Of a stretch of 64,000 nt of DNA, positions 38,335-48,219 are shown in pieces; within the stretch, counting starts at the first letter, position 1; each line of letters opens with the position of its first letter. The notes beneath the pieces are model-generated. The model ran no database searches and had not been told where the DNA came from. It was given only the letters and a program-made list of their open reading frames with translations. The DNA comes from Pedobacter sp. AJM (lineage in GTDB: Bacteria; Bacteroidota; Bacteroidia; Sphingobacteriales; Sphingobacteriaceae), in the NCBI RefSeq assembly GCF_002197755.1, contig NZ_NHOT01000002.1, positions 248,001-312,000 of the forward strand, in the 5' to 3' direction. A program made the translations under genes and the position numbers.

Positions 38335-40086
38335 ATGGAAACTGCACAAGATACACTACAACAAACCGAGACTAAGGCAGAAGCCTCAAAAACCCTCTTT
38401 AAAGGAACAGGATCTCAGGTTTTGTTGAATGGATTAATTGAAGAGGGTGTAACCACCATCTTTGGCTATCCCGGCGGTGCCATCATGCCAATTTATGATG
38501 CACTTTATGACTATGCTGACAAATTAGAACATATTTTGGTCCGCCATGAGCAAGGTGGTATCCATGCCGCACAAGGTTTTGCAAGGGCAAGTGGTGAAGT
38601 TGGTGTAGTGTTTGCCACCAGCGGCCCTGGTGCTACAAATTTAGTTACTGGCTTAGCCGATGCCCAGATTGATAGCACGCCGCTAGTTTGTATTACCGGA
38701 CAAGTTTTTGCTCATCTTTTGGGAACTGATGCTTTCCAAGAAACAGATGTCATTAACATTACTACGCCAGTTACCAAATGGAACTATCAGGTTACTGATG
38801 CAAAAGAAATTCCTGAAGTTTTGGCCAAAGCTTTTTATATCGCTAAAAGCGGCAGACCAGGACCGGTTTTAATTGATATTACCAAGAATGCACAATTACA
38901 GGTAGAGGAATTTCCTGAATATGTAAAATGCAATCATATCCGCTCTTACCGCCCTAAGCCCAAAGTTCGTGTAGAATATATTGAGCAAGCAGCTGCACTA
39001 ATCAACGAAGCAAAAAAACCATTTGTTCTTTTCGGACAGGGTATTGTTTTAGGCAAAGCTGAAACAGAATTTAAAGCTTTTATAGAGAAAACTGGCATTC
39101 CAGCGGCCTGGACTATTTTGGGCGAAAGCGCGATCCCCACCGCCCATCCTTTAAATGTAGGGATGTTAGGAATGCATGGCAACTATGGCCCTAATGTTTT
39201 AACCAATGAATGTGATGTTTTAATCGCAATCGGGATGCGTTTTGATGATCGGGTAACCGGGCGTTTAGATAAATATGCAAAACAAGCCAAAATCATTCAT
39301 TTGGATATAGACCCAGCTGAAATTGATAAAAATGTTAAAGCTGATGTAGGGGTTTGGGGCGATTGTAAGGAAACTTTACCCCAGTTAACCAAACTGGTGC
39401 ATGAAAACAAACATGAAGACTGGCTGGCCAAATTCAGAGAATATAACCAACAGGAAATTGATCAGGTAATTACTCCTGAACTGTATCCAACCAGTGAGGA
39501 AATGACTATGGGCGAGGTATTGCGCAACATCAATGAAATTTGTGGTGGCGATGCCGTAATTGTGACTGACGTTGGTCAGCACCAGATGGTGGCCTGCCGT
39601 TATGCCAAGTTTAATAATACCCGTAGTAATATTACATCTGGTGGTTTAGGTACCATGGGCTTTGGCTTACCTGCAGCAATTGGTGCTAAATACGGTGCTC
39701 CTGATAAAACGGTAATCGCCATTATTGGAGATGGTGGTTTCCAGATGACCCCACAGGAACTGGGTACCATTATGCAATTCGGGGCAGCTGTTAAAATCCT
39801 GATTTTAAACAATCGTTTTTTAGGGATGGTTCGTCAATGGCAACAATTATTTCATGATAAACGTTATTCATTTGTGAACATTACCAGTCCTGATTTTGTG
39901 GCTTTAGCTAAATCTTATTACATCGAAGCTGATAAAGTTGATGATCGTGCTAACCTCAGAAAAGCTTTGGAAACGATGATCAGCCACGAGGGTTCTTATC
40001 TGTTAGAGGTGATGGTAGGAAGAGAAAATAACGTTTTCCCTATGGTTCCTCAAGGAATGAGTGTAAGCGAAATCAGGTTGAAGTAA
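38335..40086 (+). CDS. ilvB: acetolactate synthase large subunit
   Basis: 583 residues, a TPP enzyme. The N-terminal domain has the catalytic Glu in HEQGGIHAAQGFARASG near 70-86. A central FAD/ROK-like domain follows, and the TPP motif IGDGGFQMTPQELGT is near 465-480. It condenses pyruvate to acetolactate (Val, Leu) or pyruvate with 2-ketobutyrate (Ile). The regulatory subunit gene follows. Confidence 0.97.
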   Translation: METAQDTLQQTETKAEASKTLFKGTGSQVLLNGLIEEGVTTIFGYPGGAIMPIYDALYDYADKLEHILVRHEQGGIHAAQGFARASGEVGVVFATSGPGATNLVTGLADAQIDSTPLVCITGQVFAHLLGTDAFQETDVINITTPVTKWNYQVTDAKEIPEVLAKAFYIAKSGRPGPVLIDITKNAQLQVEEFPEYVKCNHIRSYRPKPKVRVEYIEQAAALINEAKKPFVLFGQGIVLGKAETEFKAFIEKTGIPAAWTILGESAIPTAHPLNVGMLGMHGNYGPNVLTNECDVLIAIGMRFDDRVTGRLDKYAKQAKIIHLDIDPAEIDKNVKADVGVWGDCKETLPQLTKLVHENKHEDWLAKFREYNQQEIDQVITPELYPTSEEMTMGEVLRNINEICGGDAVIVTDVGQHQMVACRYAKFNNTRSNITSGGLGTMGFGLPAAIGAKYGAPDKTVIAIIGDGGFQMTPQELGTIMQFGAAVKILILNNRFLGMVRQWQQLFHDKRYSFVNITSPDFVALAKSYYIEADKVDDRANLRKALETMISHEGSYLLEVMVGRENNVFPMVPQGMSVSEIRLK

Positions 40087-40162
40087 GCTGAAAGACTAAA
40101 GCGAAAAATAGCATAAACAAAACCTTCATGGCCTTTGTGCCTTGGTGGTAAAAATTTTGGAC

Positions 40163-40801
40163 ATGAGTACTGAAAATACAATACAACATAAAATAGACAA
40201 GGCTGATTTAGACGGAAAGCAGGAATACACCATCACCGTATATGCAGAAAACCGTATTGGTCTGTTAAACAGGATTGCGATCATTTTCTCTAAAAGAAAA
40301 ATAAATATCGAAAGTTTAAACACTTCGCCATCAGAAATAGATGGGATTCACCGTTTTAACATTGTAATTACGGAAAGTTACGAAGTAGTGAGAAAACTTG
40401 CACGCCAGATTGAAAAGCAAATTGAGGTATTGAAAGTCTATTTCAACACTAATGAGGAAATCATCTGGCAGGAACTGGCACTATATAAAGTTTCTACTGA
40501 TGAAATTGCAGAAAAAGTAACGGTAGAGCGTTTGCTTAGGCAATATGGCGCAAGTGCCGTGGTAATCCGGAAAGATTATACGGTTTTTGCTGTAACCGGA
40601 CACAGAGAGGAAACAGATGCTCTGGTAAAGGCCCTGGAGCCATATGAGTTAATTGAATTTGTTCGTTCTGCAAGAGTTGCCATTATAAAAGACAGTGCAG
40701 GCTTCCACGAAAAGCTGAAAGAATTTGAAGCCTTTGAACCAGGGGAAGAATTAGTAGAGAATGAATTTTTAGATAAGGGAGAGAAGATTTTTACGATGTA
40801 A
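40163..40801 (+). CDS. ilvN: acetolactate synthase small (regulatory) subunit
   Basis: 212 residues from the ATG at 40163 (MSTENTIQHKIDKADL); an earlier start would fall in the intergenic repeat. An ACT domain (about 20-95, TVYAENRIGLLNRIAIIFSK, then KINIESLNTSP) is followed by the IlvN C-terminal domain with VERLLRQYGASAVVIRKD. It gives valine feedback to the large subunit. It is somewhat longer than E. coli IlvN/IlvH because of N- and C-terminal extensions. The gap before it contains a CTTTGTGCCTTGGTGGTAAA stretch, a small dispersed motif. Confidence 0.93.
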   Translation: MSTENTIQHKIDKADLDGKQEYTITVYAENRIGLLNRIAIIFSKRKINIESLNTSPSEIDGIHRFNIVITESYEVVRKLARQIEKQIEVLKVYFNTNEEIIWQELALYKVSTDEIAEKVTVERLLRQYGASAVVIRKDYTVFAVTGHREETDALVKALEPYELIEFVRSARVAIIKDSAGFHEKLKEFEAFEPGEELVENEFLDKGEKIFTM

Positions 40802-40885
40802 TACAAAGGTGAAAGGTAGAAAGGCATAAGGTGAAGGTAAACAACACGATGCTTAGCGCTCTTTGCGGTTAAAAATTAAAGAAAT

Positions 40886-41251
40886 ATGAAATGCAATAAA
40901 ACCATACCGATTTTAAGAATATTCGATTATGATAAAGCAATCGAGTTTTATGTAAACTGGCTTGGATTTAAAATAGACTGGGAATACCCCTTGGAAAAGA
41001 ATTCCCCGGTTTATATCCAGGTTTCATTAAACGGTCTTGAACTTCATTTAAGCGAACACCATGGAGATAGCGCCCCTGGTGCGCACGTTTATGTTGACTG
41101 TGTAGGTTTAAAGGAATTCCATAAAGAAATAACAGCAAAGAATTACAAATATAATAGTCCAGGCTTAGAGGAAACTTTTCATGGAACCTGGGCAGTAACC
41201 ATAAATGACCCATTCTTTAACCGGATCACTTTTAACGAAGAGCGAAACTAA
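40886..41251 (+). CDS. VOC (glyoxalase/bleomycin-resistance) superfamily protein
   Basis: 121 residues, one vicinal-oxygen-chelate domain: IPILRIFDYDKAIEFYVNWL near 7-26, LELHLSEHHGD near 52-62, a short C-terminal VTINDPFFNRITF. These domains include glyoxalases, dioxygenases and drug-binding proteins; this small form is often annotated as a bleomycin-resistance-like protein. It lies in the ilv operon with no evident pathway role. Confidence 0.78.
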   Translation: MKCNKTIPILRIFDYDKAIEFYVNWLGFKIDWEYPLEKNSPVYIQVSLNGLELHLSEHHGDSAPGAHVYVDCVGLKEFHKEITAKNYKYNSPGLEETFHGTWAVTINDPFFNRITFNEERN

Positions 41252-41280
41252 GCTGAAAATACAAAGATTAAAGAAAAAAT

Positions 41281-41742
41281 ATGAACGAAGTATTTGATTT
41301 CATAATAAACTCACGTAAGGCATTTATTAAGTTAATAGATGGCTTAACAATCGAAGAATTGAATAAAATTCCCGATGGATTTAACAACAACATCATCTGG
41401 AACTTTGGCCATATTGTAGTGAGCACGCAAACGCTTTGTTATGTTCGTACCGGTATATTACAAGATGCTGCTTCGGTAAAATTTAACGAATATTATAAAA
41501 AAGATACAAAGCCATCTTATACAGTAACTAAAGAAGAAGTAGCAGAATTAAAAGCTACTGCATTACAGAGCATTGAAAAAATTAAGGAAGATTATGCAAA
41601 TGGAAAATTTTCCATCATTACTCCTTTCACAACAGCTACCTATGGCGTGCAGATGAACAGTATAGAAGATGTACTGATCACCACGATTGGTCATGATAAC
41701 TTGCATTATGGCTATGCATGGGCACAAAAAAATAAAATTTAA
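41281..41742 (+). CDS. DinB family protein
   Basis: 153 residues, a four-helix bundle with metal-ligand type histidines: WNFGHIVVSTQTL near 40-52 and IGHDNLHYGYAW near 136-147. DinB-like proteins include thiol transferases and many of unknown role. It follows the VOC gene after 29 bases and precedes ilvC after a repeat-rich gap. No role in the pathway is known. Confidence 0.8.
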   Translation: MNEVFDFIINSRKAFIKLIDGLTIEELNKIPDGFNNNIIWNFGHIVVSTQTLCYVRTGILQDAASVKFNEYYKKDTKPSYTVTKEEVAELKATALQSIEKIKEDYANGKFSIITPFTTATYGVQMNSIEDVLITTIGHDNLHYGYAWAQKNKI

Positions 41743-41763
41743 AGATTGAAGATGAATGATATG

Positions 41764-41886
41764 ATCTGTGAAATCAACCCATCTGTGTAATCAAACCGAA
41801 GGAAAAAATTGGAAGATATCAGATGTAAAATGGATAAAAAATCTGCATAATCACTATATCTGTGTAATCAAACCGAAGGAAAAAAA
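41764..41886 (+). repeat. ATCTGTGTAATCA repeats upstream of ilvC
   Basis: The stretch holds ATCTGTGAAATCA, ATCTGCATAATCA and two copies of ATCTGTGTAATCAAACCGAA, 77 bases apart, each followed by GGAAAAAA. It fills most of the 186-base gap before ilvC. Confidence 0.75.
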
Positions 41887-41928
41887 ATATATAAACCGAT
41901 AATTAAATAGAAATAAACCAATAAAACG

Positions 41929-43410
41929 ATGTCAAATTATTTTAACACATTACCTCTCAGAGAAAAATTAAACCAACTTGGTGTTTGCGATTTCATGGAT
42001 AGCAACGAATTTTTAGATGGCGTTAGCGCTTTAAAAGGCAAAAAACTGGTAATTGTTGGTTGCGGCGCGCAGGGCTTAAACCAGGGTTTAAATTTAAGAG
42101 ATAGTGGTTTAGATGTAAGCTATACGTTGCGCAAAGAGGCGATTGAAGGCAAGAGAGATTCATGGAGAAACGCAACTGAAAACAACTTTAAGGTTGGTAC
42201 CTACGAAGAATTAATCCCAACTGCAGATGTAGTAATCAACCTTACGCCTGATAAACAACATACAGCTGTGGTGAATGCCATTATGCCATTGATGAAAGAT
42301 GGTGCTACTTTATTATATTCTCACGGTTTTAATATCGTGGAAGAAGGCATGCAAATCCGTAAAGATTTAACGGTGATTATGGTGGCTCCTAAATGCCCGG
42401 GCAGTGAGGTGAGAGCCGAATATGTTCGTGGTTTTGGTGTACCTACTTTAATTGCTGTACACCCTGAAAACGATCCTCAAGGTAAAGGCTTGGCACAAGC
42501 TAAAGCCTATTGCGTAGGTACAGGCGGTCACAGGGCTGGTGTATTAAAATCATCTTTTGTTGCAGAGGTTAAATCTGATTTAATGGGCGAGCAAACCATC
42601 CTTTGTGGTTTATTGCAAACAGGTTCTATCCTATCATTCGATAAAATGGTCGAAAAAGGAATCGATGCAGGATACGCTTCCAAACTGGTTCAGTATGGTG
42701 TTGAGGTAATTACTGAAGCTTTAAAGCAAGGCGGTATTACAGCCATGATGGACAGGTTAAGTAACGTTGCCAAAATCAAAGCTTTTGAAATCTCTGAAGA
42801 ACTAAAAGACATCATGCGTCCGTTGTTTCAAAAACACCAGGATGATATCATGAGTGGCGAGTTTAGCCGCACCATGATGGAAGACTGGGCTGCCGGAGAC
42901 AAAAACTTGTTAAAATGGAGAGCTGAAACAGGTGAAACTGCTTTCGAAAAAACACCCGCCGGCGATGTTAAAATTGGTGAGCAGGAATATTTTGACAACT
43001 ATACACTTATGGTGGCATTTGTACGTGCCGGTGTAGAACTGGCTTTTGAAACGATGGTACAGGCTGGTATTAAACCAGAATCTGCTTACTATGAATCACT
43101 GCATGAAACACCTCTTATTGCAAACACCATCGCCCGTAAGAAATTGTTCGAAATGAACCGTGTAATTTCTGATACCGCTGAATATGGTTGTTACTTATTT
43201 GATCAGGCTTGTAAACCATTATTGGCTGACTTCATGAAAAAGGTAGACACTGATTTGGTTGGTAAAAACTTTAATGAAGGCAAGGATGGCGCTGTAGACA
43301 ATAGAAAATTAATTGAGGTGAATGAGGCCATCCGCTCACATGAAGTAGAACAAATTGGTGCTACTTTACGCAAAGCAATGACTGCAATGAAAGCCATTAA
43401 AACTGCATAA
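41929..43410 (+). CDS. ilvC: ketol-acid reductoisomerase, class II
   Basis: 493 residues, the long E. coli-like form with a duplicated knotted C-terminal domain. NADPH-binding [20 protein letters not shown] near 39-58, [19 protein letters not shown] near 151-169 and [20 protein letters not shown] near 265-285 are visible. It isomerises and reduces acetolactate to dihydroxy-isovalerate, and the isoleucine homologue. It is complete. Confidence 0.97.
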   Translation: MSNYFNTLPLREKLNQLGVCDFMDSNEFLDGVSALKGKKLVIVGCGAQGLNQGLNLRDSGLDVSYTLRKEAIEGKRDSWRNATENNFKVGTYEELIPTADVVINLTPDKQHTAVVNAIMPLMKDGATLLYSHGFNIVEEGMQIRKDLTVIMVAPKCPGSEVRAEYVRGFGVPTLIAVHPENDPQGKGLAQAKAYCVGTGGHRAGVLKSSFVAEVKSDLMGEQTILCGLLQTGSILSFDKMVEKGIDAGYASKLVQYGVEVITEALKQGGITAMMDRLSNVAKIKAFEISEELKDIMRPLFQKHQDDIMSGEFSRTMMEDWAAGDKNLLKWRAETGETAFEKTPAGDVKIGEQEYFDNYTLMVAFVRAGVELAFETMVQAGIKPESAYYESLHETPLIANTIARKKLFEMNRVISDTAEYGCYLFDQACKPLLADFMKKVDTDLVGKNFNEGKDGAVDNRKLIEVNEAIRSHEVEQIGATLRKAMTAMKAIKTA

Positions 43411-43417
43411 CCTCACC

Positions 43418-43453
43418 CCTAAATCCCCTCTCTTTTAGTAGAGGGGATTTAGG
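43418..43453. repeat. 14-bp hairpin element between ilvC and leuC
   Basis: CCTAAATCCCCTCT and AGAGGGGATTTAGG pair perfectly across an 8-base loop. No U-tract follows. A second G-rich small palindrome (CCCCCATTAGGGGG) lies near 43492. This is probably an intra-operon stability or partial-termination element. Confidence 0.7.
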
Positions 43454-43517
43454 ACAGGTCTTAGAAAAATAATAATTACAAACTTAAATTCCCCCATTAG
43501 GGGGCTAGGGGGTAAAA

Positions 43518-44930
43518 ATGTCAAAAACATTAGTAGAAAAAATTTGGGATGCTCACGTTGTAAAAAGTGAAGAAGGATTTCCTGACATTTTATACATCGA
43601 TACACACCTCATTCACGAGGTAACTTCTCCTCAGGCTTTTGATGGTTTGCGCAAAAGAGATTTGCCTGTCTTGCGTCCGAAACAAACGGTGGCAACAGCC
43701 GACCATAATGTGCCTACTTTAAACCAGTCGTTACCCATTAAAGAGGAACTTTCCCGCTATCAGGTGGATATGCTGACTAAAAATTGTGCAGAATTCGGCA
43801 TTGAACTTTATGGTTTAGGACATCCATTCCAGGGAATTGTTCACGTCATCGGTCCTGAATTAGGTATAACCTTACCAGGAAAAACAATGGTTTGCGGCGA
43901 TAGTCACACCTCTACACATGGTGCTTTTGGTGCAATTGCTTTCGGTATCGGCACCTCGCAGGTAGAACAGGTTTTCGCCACGCAATGTTTATTGCAATCG
44001 AAACCCAAAACCATGAAAATTGAGGTAAATGGTGAACTTGGTAAAGGCGTTGGCGCAAAAGATATTATTCTTTATATCATTTCACAAATCTCTGCAGCAG
44101 GTGGTACCGGATACTTTATTGAATATGCAGGTTCGGCAATAGAGGCTTTAAGTATGGAAGCCCGGATGACGATCTGTAACATGAGCATTGAAATGGGTGC
44201 CAGAGGAGGATTAATTGCACCAGATCAAACCACTTTCGATTATATTAAAGGAAGAGAGTTTGCGCCCGCAGGTGAAGAATGGGACAAATCATTAGCCTAC
44301 TGGAAAACTTTATACAGCGATGCTGATGCAAAATTTGATAGCGTACTCACTTTTGATGCAGCGGATATTGCGCCAATGATTACTTATGGAACCAACCCTG
44401 GAATGGGTATGGGCATCCAGGAACATATCCCCGCAACCAATGCACAACCAGAGAAAGAAAAGCTTTCTTATCAAAAGGCACTGGATTATATGGGCTTCGA
44501 TGATGATGCATCCTTAATCGGCAAACCGGTCGATTATGTTTTCATTGGCAGTTGTACCAATTCACGCATTGAAGATTTACGCGAAGTAGCAGATTTCGTT
44601 AAAGACAAACGCAAGGCAGATAACGTAACGGTTTGGATTGTTCCAGGCTCAAAACAAGTGGAACAACAGGCTAAGAATGAAGGTTTAGATCGGATTTTTG
44701 AAGCAGCAGGTTTCCAGTTACGCGAACCAGGTTGCAGCGCATGTTTAGGTATGAATGAAGATAAAATCCCTGCTGGTAAATATTGTGTGTCTACATCGAA
44801 CAGAAACTTTGAAGGTAGACAAGGACAAAATGCCCGTACACTCTTGGCTAGTCCGTTAACGGCTGCCGCCGCCGCTGTTACTGGTGTAATTACTGATGTG
44901 AGGGAAATGCTTTTGCAAGAGCAAGGATAA
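43518..44930 (+). CDS. leuC: 3-isopropylmalate dehydratase large subunit
   Basis: 470 residues, aconitase family. [11 protein letters not shown] near 57-67, [14 protein letters not shown] near 129-142, and the iron-sulfur ligands in [15 protein letters not shown] near 345 and [13 protein letters not shown] near 405 are intact. With LeuD it isomerises 2- to 3-isopropylmalate. Two unrelated genes separate it from leuD. Confidence 0.97.
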   Translation: MSKTLVEKIWDAHVVKSEEGFPDILYIDTHLIHEVTSPQAFDGLRKRDLPVLRPKQTVATADHNVPTLNQSLPIKEELSRYQVDMLTKNCAEFGIELYGLGHPFQGIVHVIGPELGITLPGKTMVCGDSHTSTHGAFGAIAFGIGTSQVEQVFATQCLLQSKPKTMKIEVNGELGKGVGAKDIILYIISQISAAGGTGYFIEYAGSAIEALSMEARMTICNMSIEMGARGGLIAPDQTTFDYIKGREFAPAGEEWDKSLAYWKTLYSDADAKFDSVLTFDAADIAPMITYGTNPGMGMGIQEHIPATNAQPEKEKLSYQKALDYMGFDDDASLIGKPVDYVFIGSCTNSRIEDLREVADFVKDKRKADNVTVWIVPGSKQVEQQAKNEGLDRIFEAAGFQLREPGCSACLGMNEDKIPAGKYCVSTSNRNFEGRQGQNARTLLASPLTAAAAAVTGVITDVREMLLQEQG

Positions 44931-44995
44931 TAAAGAAAGATTAAAGATTGTAAAATACCTATTCATTAGTAATTGCGATAACAGAAACATAAAAC

Positions 44996-45283
44996 ATGAT
45001 TTTAGAGGTTGCGATATTACATGTAAAAGCAGGTTTATCTGCTGATTTTGAAAAGGCCTTTAGCGAAGCTCAAAAAATCATTTCATCAATGAATGGCTAC
45101 ATTTCGCACCAATTAAAAAAATGCCTTGAAGAAACTGGTAAATATATTCTGCTGGTCAATTGGGAAACATTGGAAGATCATACTGAAGGCTTTAGGGGTT
45201 CAGCTGCCTATCAGGATTGGAAAAATTTATTACATCACTTTTATGATCCTTTTCCAACAGTTGAACATTATACTGAGGTTTAA
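44996..45283 (+). CDS. antibiotic biosynthesis monooxygenase (ABM) fold protein
   Basis: 95 residues, one ferredoxin-like ABM domain: ILEVAILHVKAGLSADFEKA at the start, YILLVNWETLEDHTEGFRGS in the middle, and an HHFYDPFPTVEHY ending. Such proteins include quinone-forming monooxygenases and heme-degrading relatives; the activity cannot be assigned. It is co-directional in the leu part of the operon. Confidence 0.8.
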   Translation: MILEVAILHVKAGLSADFEKAFSEAQKIISSMNGYISHQLKKCLEETGKYILLVNWETLEDHTEGFRGSAAYQDWKNLLHHFYDPFPTVEHYTEV

Positions 45284-45339
45284 GGTAACAAAATCTTAAA
45301 TGTACATAGGTTGTAAAATACGAAGGCTATAAAATAAAA

Positions 45340-46029
45340 ATGGAAAAATTACAAGAAATACAAAATCAGTTTAATGCCGTATCGGAAAAGTACGATAGGC
45401 AAAGGCGTTTTCTGATTCCTTGTTTTGATGATTTTTATGGAACAGCTTTAGCCTTATCTGAACAAGTTTCAACTGTAAAGAACATTTTGGACGTTGGTGC
45501 CGGAACAGGATTAATGAGTGCTTTTTTTCAAGAAAAATATCCCGACGCTAAAATCACACTTGTAGATATTTCTCAGGATATGCTTAAAAAAGCAAAAGAA
45601 CGCTTCGTAGGAAATGAGAACATCAGCTTTTTGAATGCGGATTTTGCAACCATTGATTTACCTGAAAATCATTACGATTTGGTAGTTTCCGGCTTAGCCA
45701 TACATCATTTACCAGATGAATTGAAACAACAGTTATTTGGGAAAATCGCAAAAACACTAAAATCTGATGGCTGGTTGATTAACGCCGACCAGGTTTTAGG
45801 TGAAACCGATTTAGCAGAAAAGATTTATACTGAAAACTGGAAAAACCACGTAAAGCAACATCCAAATTTAACAGAAGATGAAAAGCAAAGTGCCTTCGAT
45901 CGAATTAAAGTTGATATGATGGCATCATTAAACAACCAGTTAAAATGGTTGGAAGAAGCAGGATTGCAAAATGCAAACTGTTATTATCAGTATTACAATT
46001 TTGTAGTCTTTGCTGCAAATAAACAATAA
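45340..46029 (+). CDS. class I SAM-dependent methyltransferase
   Basis: 229 residues. Motif I is NILDVGAGTGLMSAFF near 48-63, followed by ITLVDISQDMLKKAKERF and YDLVVSGLAIHHL; the UbiE/small-molecule methyltransferase type. It lies between the ABM gene and leuD. The substrate is unknown, and no branched-chain step needs it. Confidence 0.82.
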   Translation: MEKLQEIQNQFNAVSEKYDRQRRFLIPCFDDFYGTALALSEQVSTVKNILDVGAGTGLMSAFFQEKYPDAKITLVDISQDMLKKAKERFVGNENISFLNADFATIDLPENHYDLVVSGLAIHHLPDELKQQLFGKIAKTLKSDGWLINADQVLGETDLAEKIYTENWKNHVKQHPNLTEDEKQSAFDRIKVDMMASLNNQLKWLEEAGLQNANCYYQYYNFVVFAANKQ

Positions 46030-46035
46030 TTAATC

Positions 46036-46080
46036 AATGAAATCACTTTAATCGGTGAAATCTTTTAAACCAGTGAAATC
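46036..46080 (+). repeat. GTGAAATCA-type repeats before leuD
   Basis: Three successive variants of the dispersed motif (AATGAAATCACTTTAATC, GGTGAAATC, AGTGAAATCA) fill the gap before leuD. Confidence 0.5.
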
Positions 46081-46088
46081 ATATTAAA

Positions 46089-46673
46089 ATGAAGAAGTTC
46101 ACAACATTAACATCGGCCGTAGTGCCCTTAAATATAGAAAACATCGATACCGATCAGATTATTCCGGCGAGGTTTTTAAAAGCGACTACGCGTGAAGGTT
46201 TTGGCGAAAACTTGTTCCGCGACTGGCGTTACGAAAATGATAATCAACCTAAAGCTGATTTCGTTTTAAACGACCCGACTTATAGCGGTAAAATTTTGGT
46301 TGCCGGTAAAAACTTTGGTTGCGGAAGTAGTCGTGAACATGCAGCCTGGGCTATTCAGGATGCAGGTTTTGATGCTGTGATCAGCAGCTTCTTTGCTGAT
46401 ATCTTTAAAGGCAATGCGCTAAATAATGGTTTATTGCCCATTCAGGTGAGTGAAGAATTCCTGTCCCAGATTTTTAAAGCGGTGGGTCAGAATGCTAAAT
46501 CGCCACTGGAAGTTGATTTGGAAAATCAAACGGTAACCATTATTGAAACCGGTGCTCAGGAATCTTTTGAGATCAATCCTTACAAAAAATCATGCCTGAT
46601 TAACGGTTATGATGATATCGATTTCATCTTAAACCAAAAACAATTAATTGAAGAATTCGAGCAAGCAAGATAA
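46089..46673 (+). CDS. leuD: 3-isopropylmalate dehydratase small subunit
   Basis: 194 residues. [14 protein letters not shown] near 19-32, [16 protein letters not shown] near 75-90 and the later [17 protein letters not shown] are the swivel-domain signatures. It is the partner of LeuC. Its stop overlaps the start of the ATPase gene by one base (TAATG). Confidence 0.97.
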   Translation: MKKFTTLTSAVVPLNIENIDTDQIIPARFLKATTREGFGENLFRDWRYENDNQPKADFVLNDPTYSGKILVAGKNFGCGSSREHAAWAIQDAGFDAVISSFFADIFKGNALNNGLLPIQVSEEFLSQIFKAVGQNAKSPLEVDLENQTVTIIETGAQESFEINPYKKSCLINGYDDIDFILNQKQLIEEFEQAR

Positions 46674-48163
46674 TGTTTAAACCATTCGTTCACATACAGA
46701 ATTTAAATCTGAGTTACCACAACAAAGTGGTGCTAAAGGATCTGTATTGGGCAATGAATGTTTGCGAAAATTATGTAATTGGTGGTAAAAGCGGAACTGG
46801 AAAAACTTCGTTAGCAAAAGCAATTGCAGGTTTAATTCCAGCTCAGGGAAGTATTGAGATTGATTTTGATGAATTGAGCACACTACCAAAAGAAGTACTT
46901 TATGTAGAAAGCTGGTACCAGTTTAAAAACTTAGAAGGTGTTGCCAATTTTTATTACCAGCAACGTTATACCAGTCAGCAGGCTAAAGAAACTTTAACCG
47001 TTCATGCAGAGTTGGTCAGTTATGGTAAAGAAAAAGGGCTTCACTTCGATCAGGTAGAACCGATATTAGAAGCTTTAGGTTTTGCGACATTTGCAAGTTC
47101 ACAATTAATTGAATTATCCAGCGGCGAACATAAAAAACTGCAACTGGTTAAAGCACTTTGGTTAAAACCACAGTTATTAATTGTCGACCAACCATATACA
47201 GGTTTAGATGCGGCTTCGCGCAAGAACCTTAACATTTTATTGGACCGGGTTGCTGAAGAAGGGGTTCAATTGATTTTGATCTGTAATGAAAGTGAATTAC
47301 CAACCTGTATCAATTCTTTTGCCGAAATAAGAGATGGACAATTAGTTCAAGTAGATGCTTTAGAACCCTCTGTCAGTTCCGAAATCCATTTAAGAGAAAT
47401 TCCGGATTTCTTAAAAGAATCGCCGGTTTATAGTTCGCAGAATATTGTAAAAATGGTTAATGTGAACATTAGCTATGGCGAAAAACAGGTATTGAAAAAT
47501 ATCAACTGGGAAGTTAAGGCTGGCGAAAAATGGCTTTTACAAGGGCATAATGGTTCTGGAAAATCGACCTTGTTAAGCTTGGTAAATGGTGATCATCCAC
47601 AATCTTATGCCAACGAACTTTATTTATTCGGCAACAGGCGTGGAAGTGGTGAAAGCATCTGGGACATTAAACAGCATATAGGCTTAATCTCTCCCGAGTT
47701 TCACTGGTATTTTGATCCAACCGCTACTGTTTGGCAAAGCATCGCCTCGGGCTTTTATGATTCCGTAGGTTTATTTCAGCAACTGCCCTATTCAAAAAGT
47801 GAACAGGTAAATGAACTGATCAACTATTTTGGATTAACAGAAAGCCGAAATGAGTTATTAAGTACGCTCCCATTGGGTCAACAACGATTGGTTTTACTGG
47901 CCAGAACCATTATCAAAAATCCGGAGCTGTTAATTCTCGATGAACCCTGCCAGGGATTGGATCAGCAGCAAACACAACATTTTAACCAACTGGTTGATGA
48001 ACTGTGTAGCAATGGCATGACCTTAATTTACGTTGGCCATTTTGAATCGCAGTTGCCAACCTGCATAGAAAAAAGAATATTATTAGAAAAAGGCGAGGTA
48101 AAAGTCGTCGAAAGTTTAAATACCAAAACTCGTCATTACGAGGTACAAAGCAATTCCATCTAG
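46673..48163 (+). CDS. ModF-like protein with two ABC ATPase domains
   Basis: 496 residues, two nucleotide-binding domains in tandem and no membrane part. Domain 1 has Walker A GGKSGTGKTS near 37-46 and signature LSSGEHKKLQL; domain 2 has GHNGSGKST near 297-305 and the Walker B LLILDEPCQGLD near 422. FGNRRGSGESIWDIKQHIGL is typical of ModF. ModF-like ATPases are proposed to act in molybdate metabolism or as soluble regulators. It starts on the last base of leuD, so it is translationally coupled to leucine genes, for an unknown reason. Confidence 0.85.
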   Translation: MFKPFVHIQNLNLSYHNKVVLKDLYWAMNVCENYVIGGKSGTGKTSLAKAIAGLIPAQGSIEIDFDELSTLPKEVLYVESWYQFKNLEGVANFYYQQRYTSQQAKETLTVHAELVSYGKEKGLHFDQVEPILEALGFATFASSQLIELSSGEHKKLQLVKALWLKPQLLIVDQPYTGLDAASRKNLNILLDRVAEEGVQLILICNESELPTCINSFAEIRDGQLVQVDALEPSVSSEIHLREIPDFLKESPVYSSQNIVKMVNVNISYGEKQVLKNINWEVKAGEKWLLQGHNGSGKSTLLSLVNGDHPQSYANELYLFGNRRGSGESIWDIKQHIGLISPEFHWYFDPTATVWQSIASGFYDSVGLFQQLPYSKSEQVNELINYFGLTESRNELLSTLPLGQQRLVLLARTIIKNPELLILDEPCQGLDQQQTQHFNQLVDELCSNGMTLIYVGHFESQLPTCIEKRILLEKGEVKVVESLNTKTRHYEVQSNSI

Positions 48164-48219
48164 AAAATATAGTGCAAAAAATTGCTTCGTAACTGGCAAA
48201 GACGATAATATATCATACA

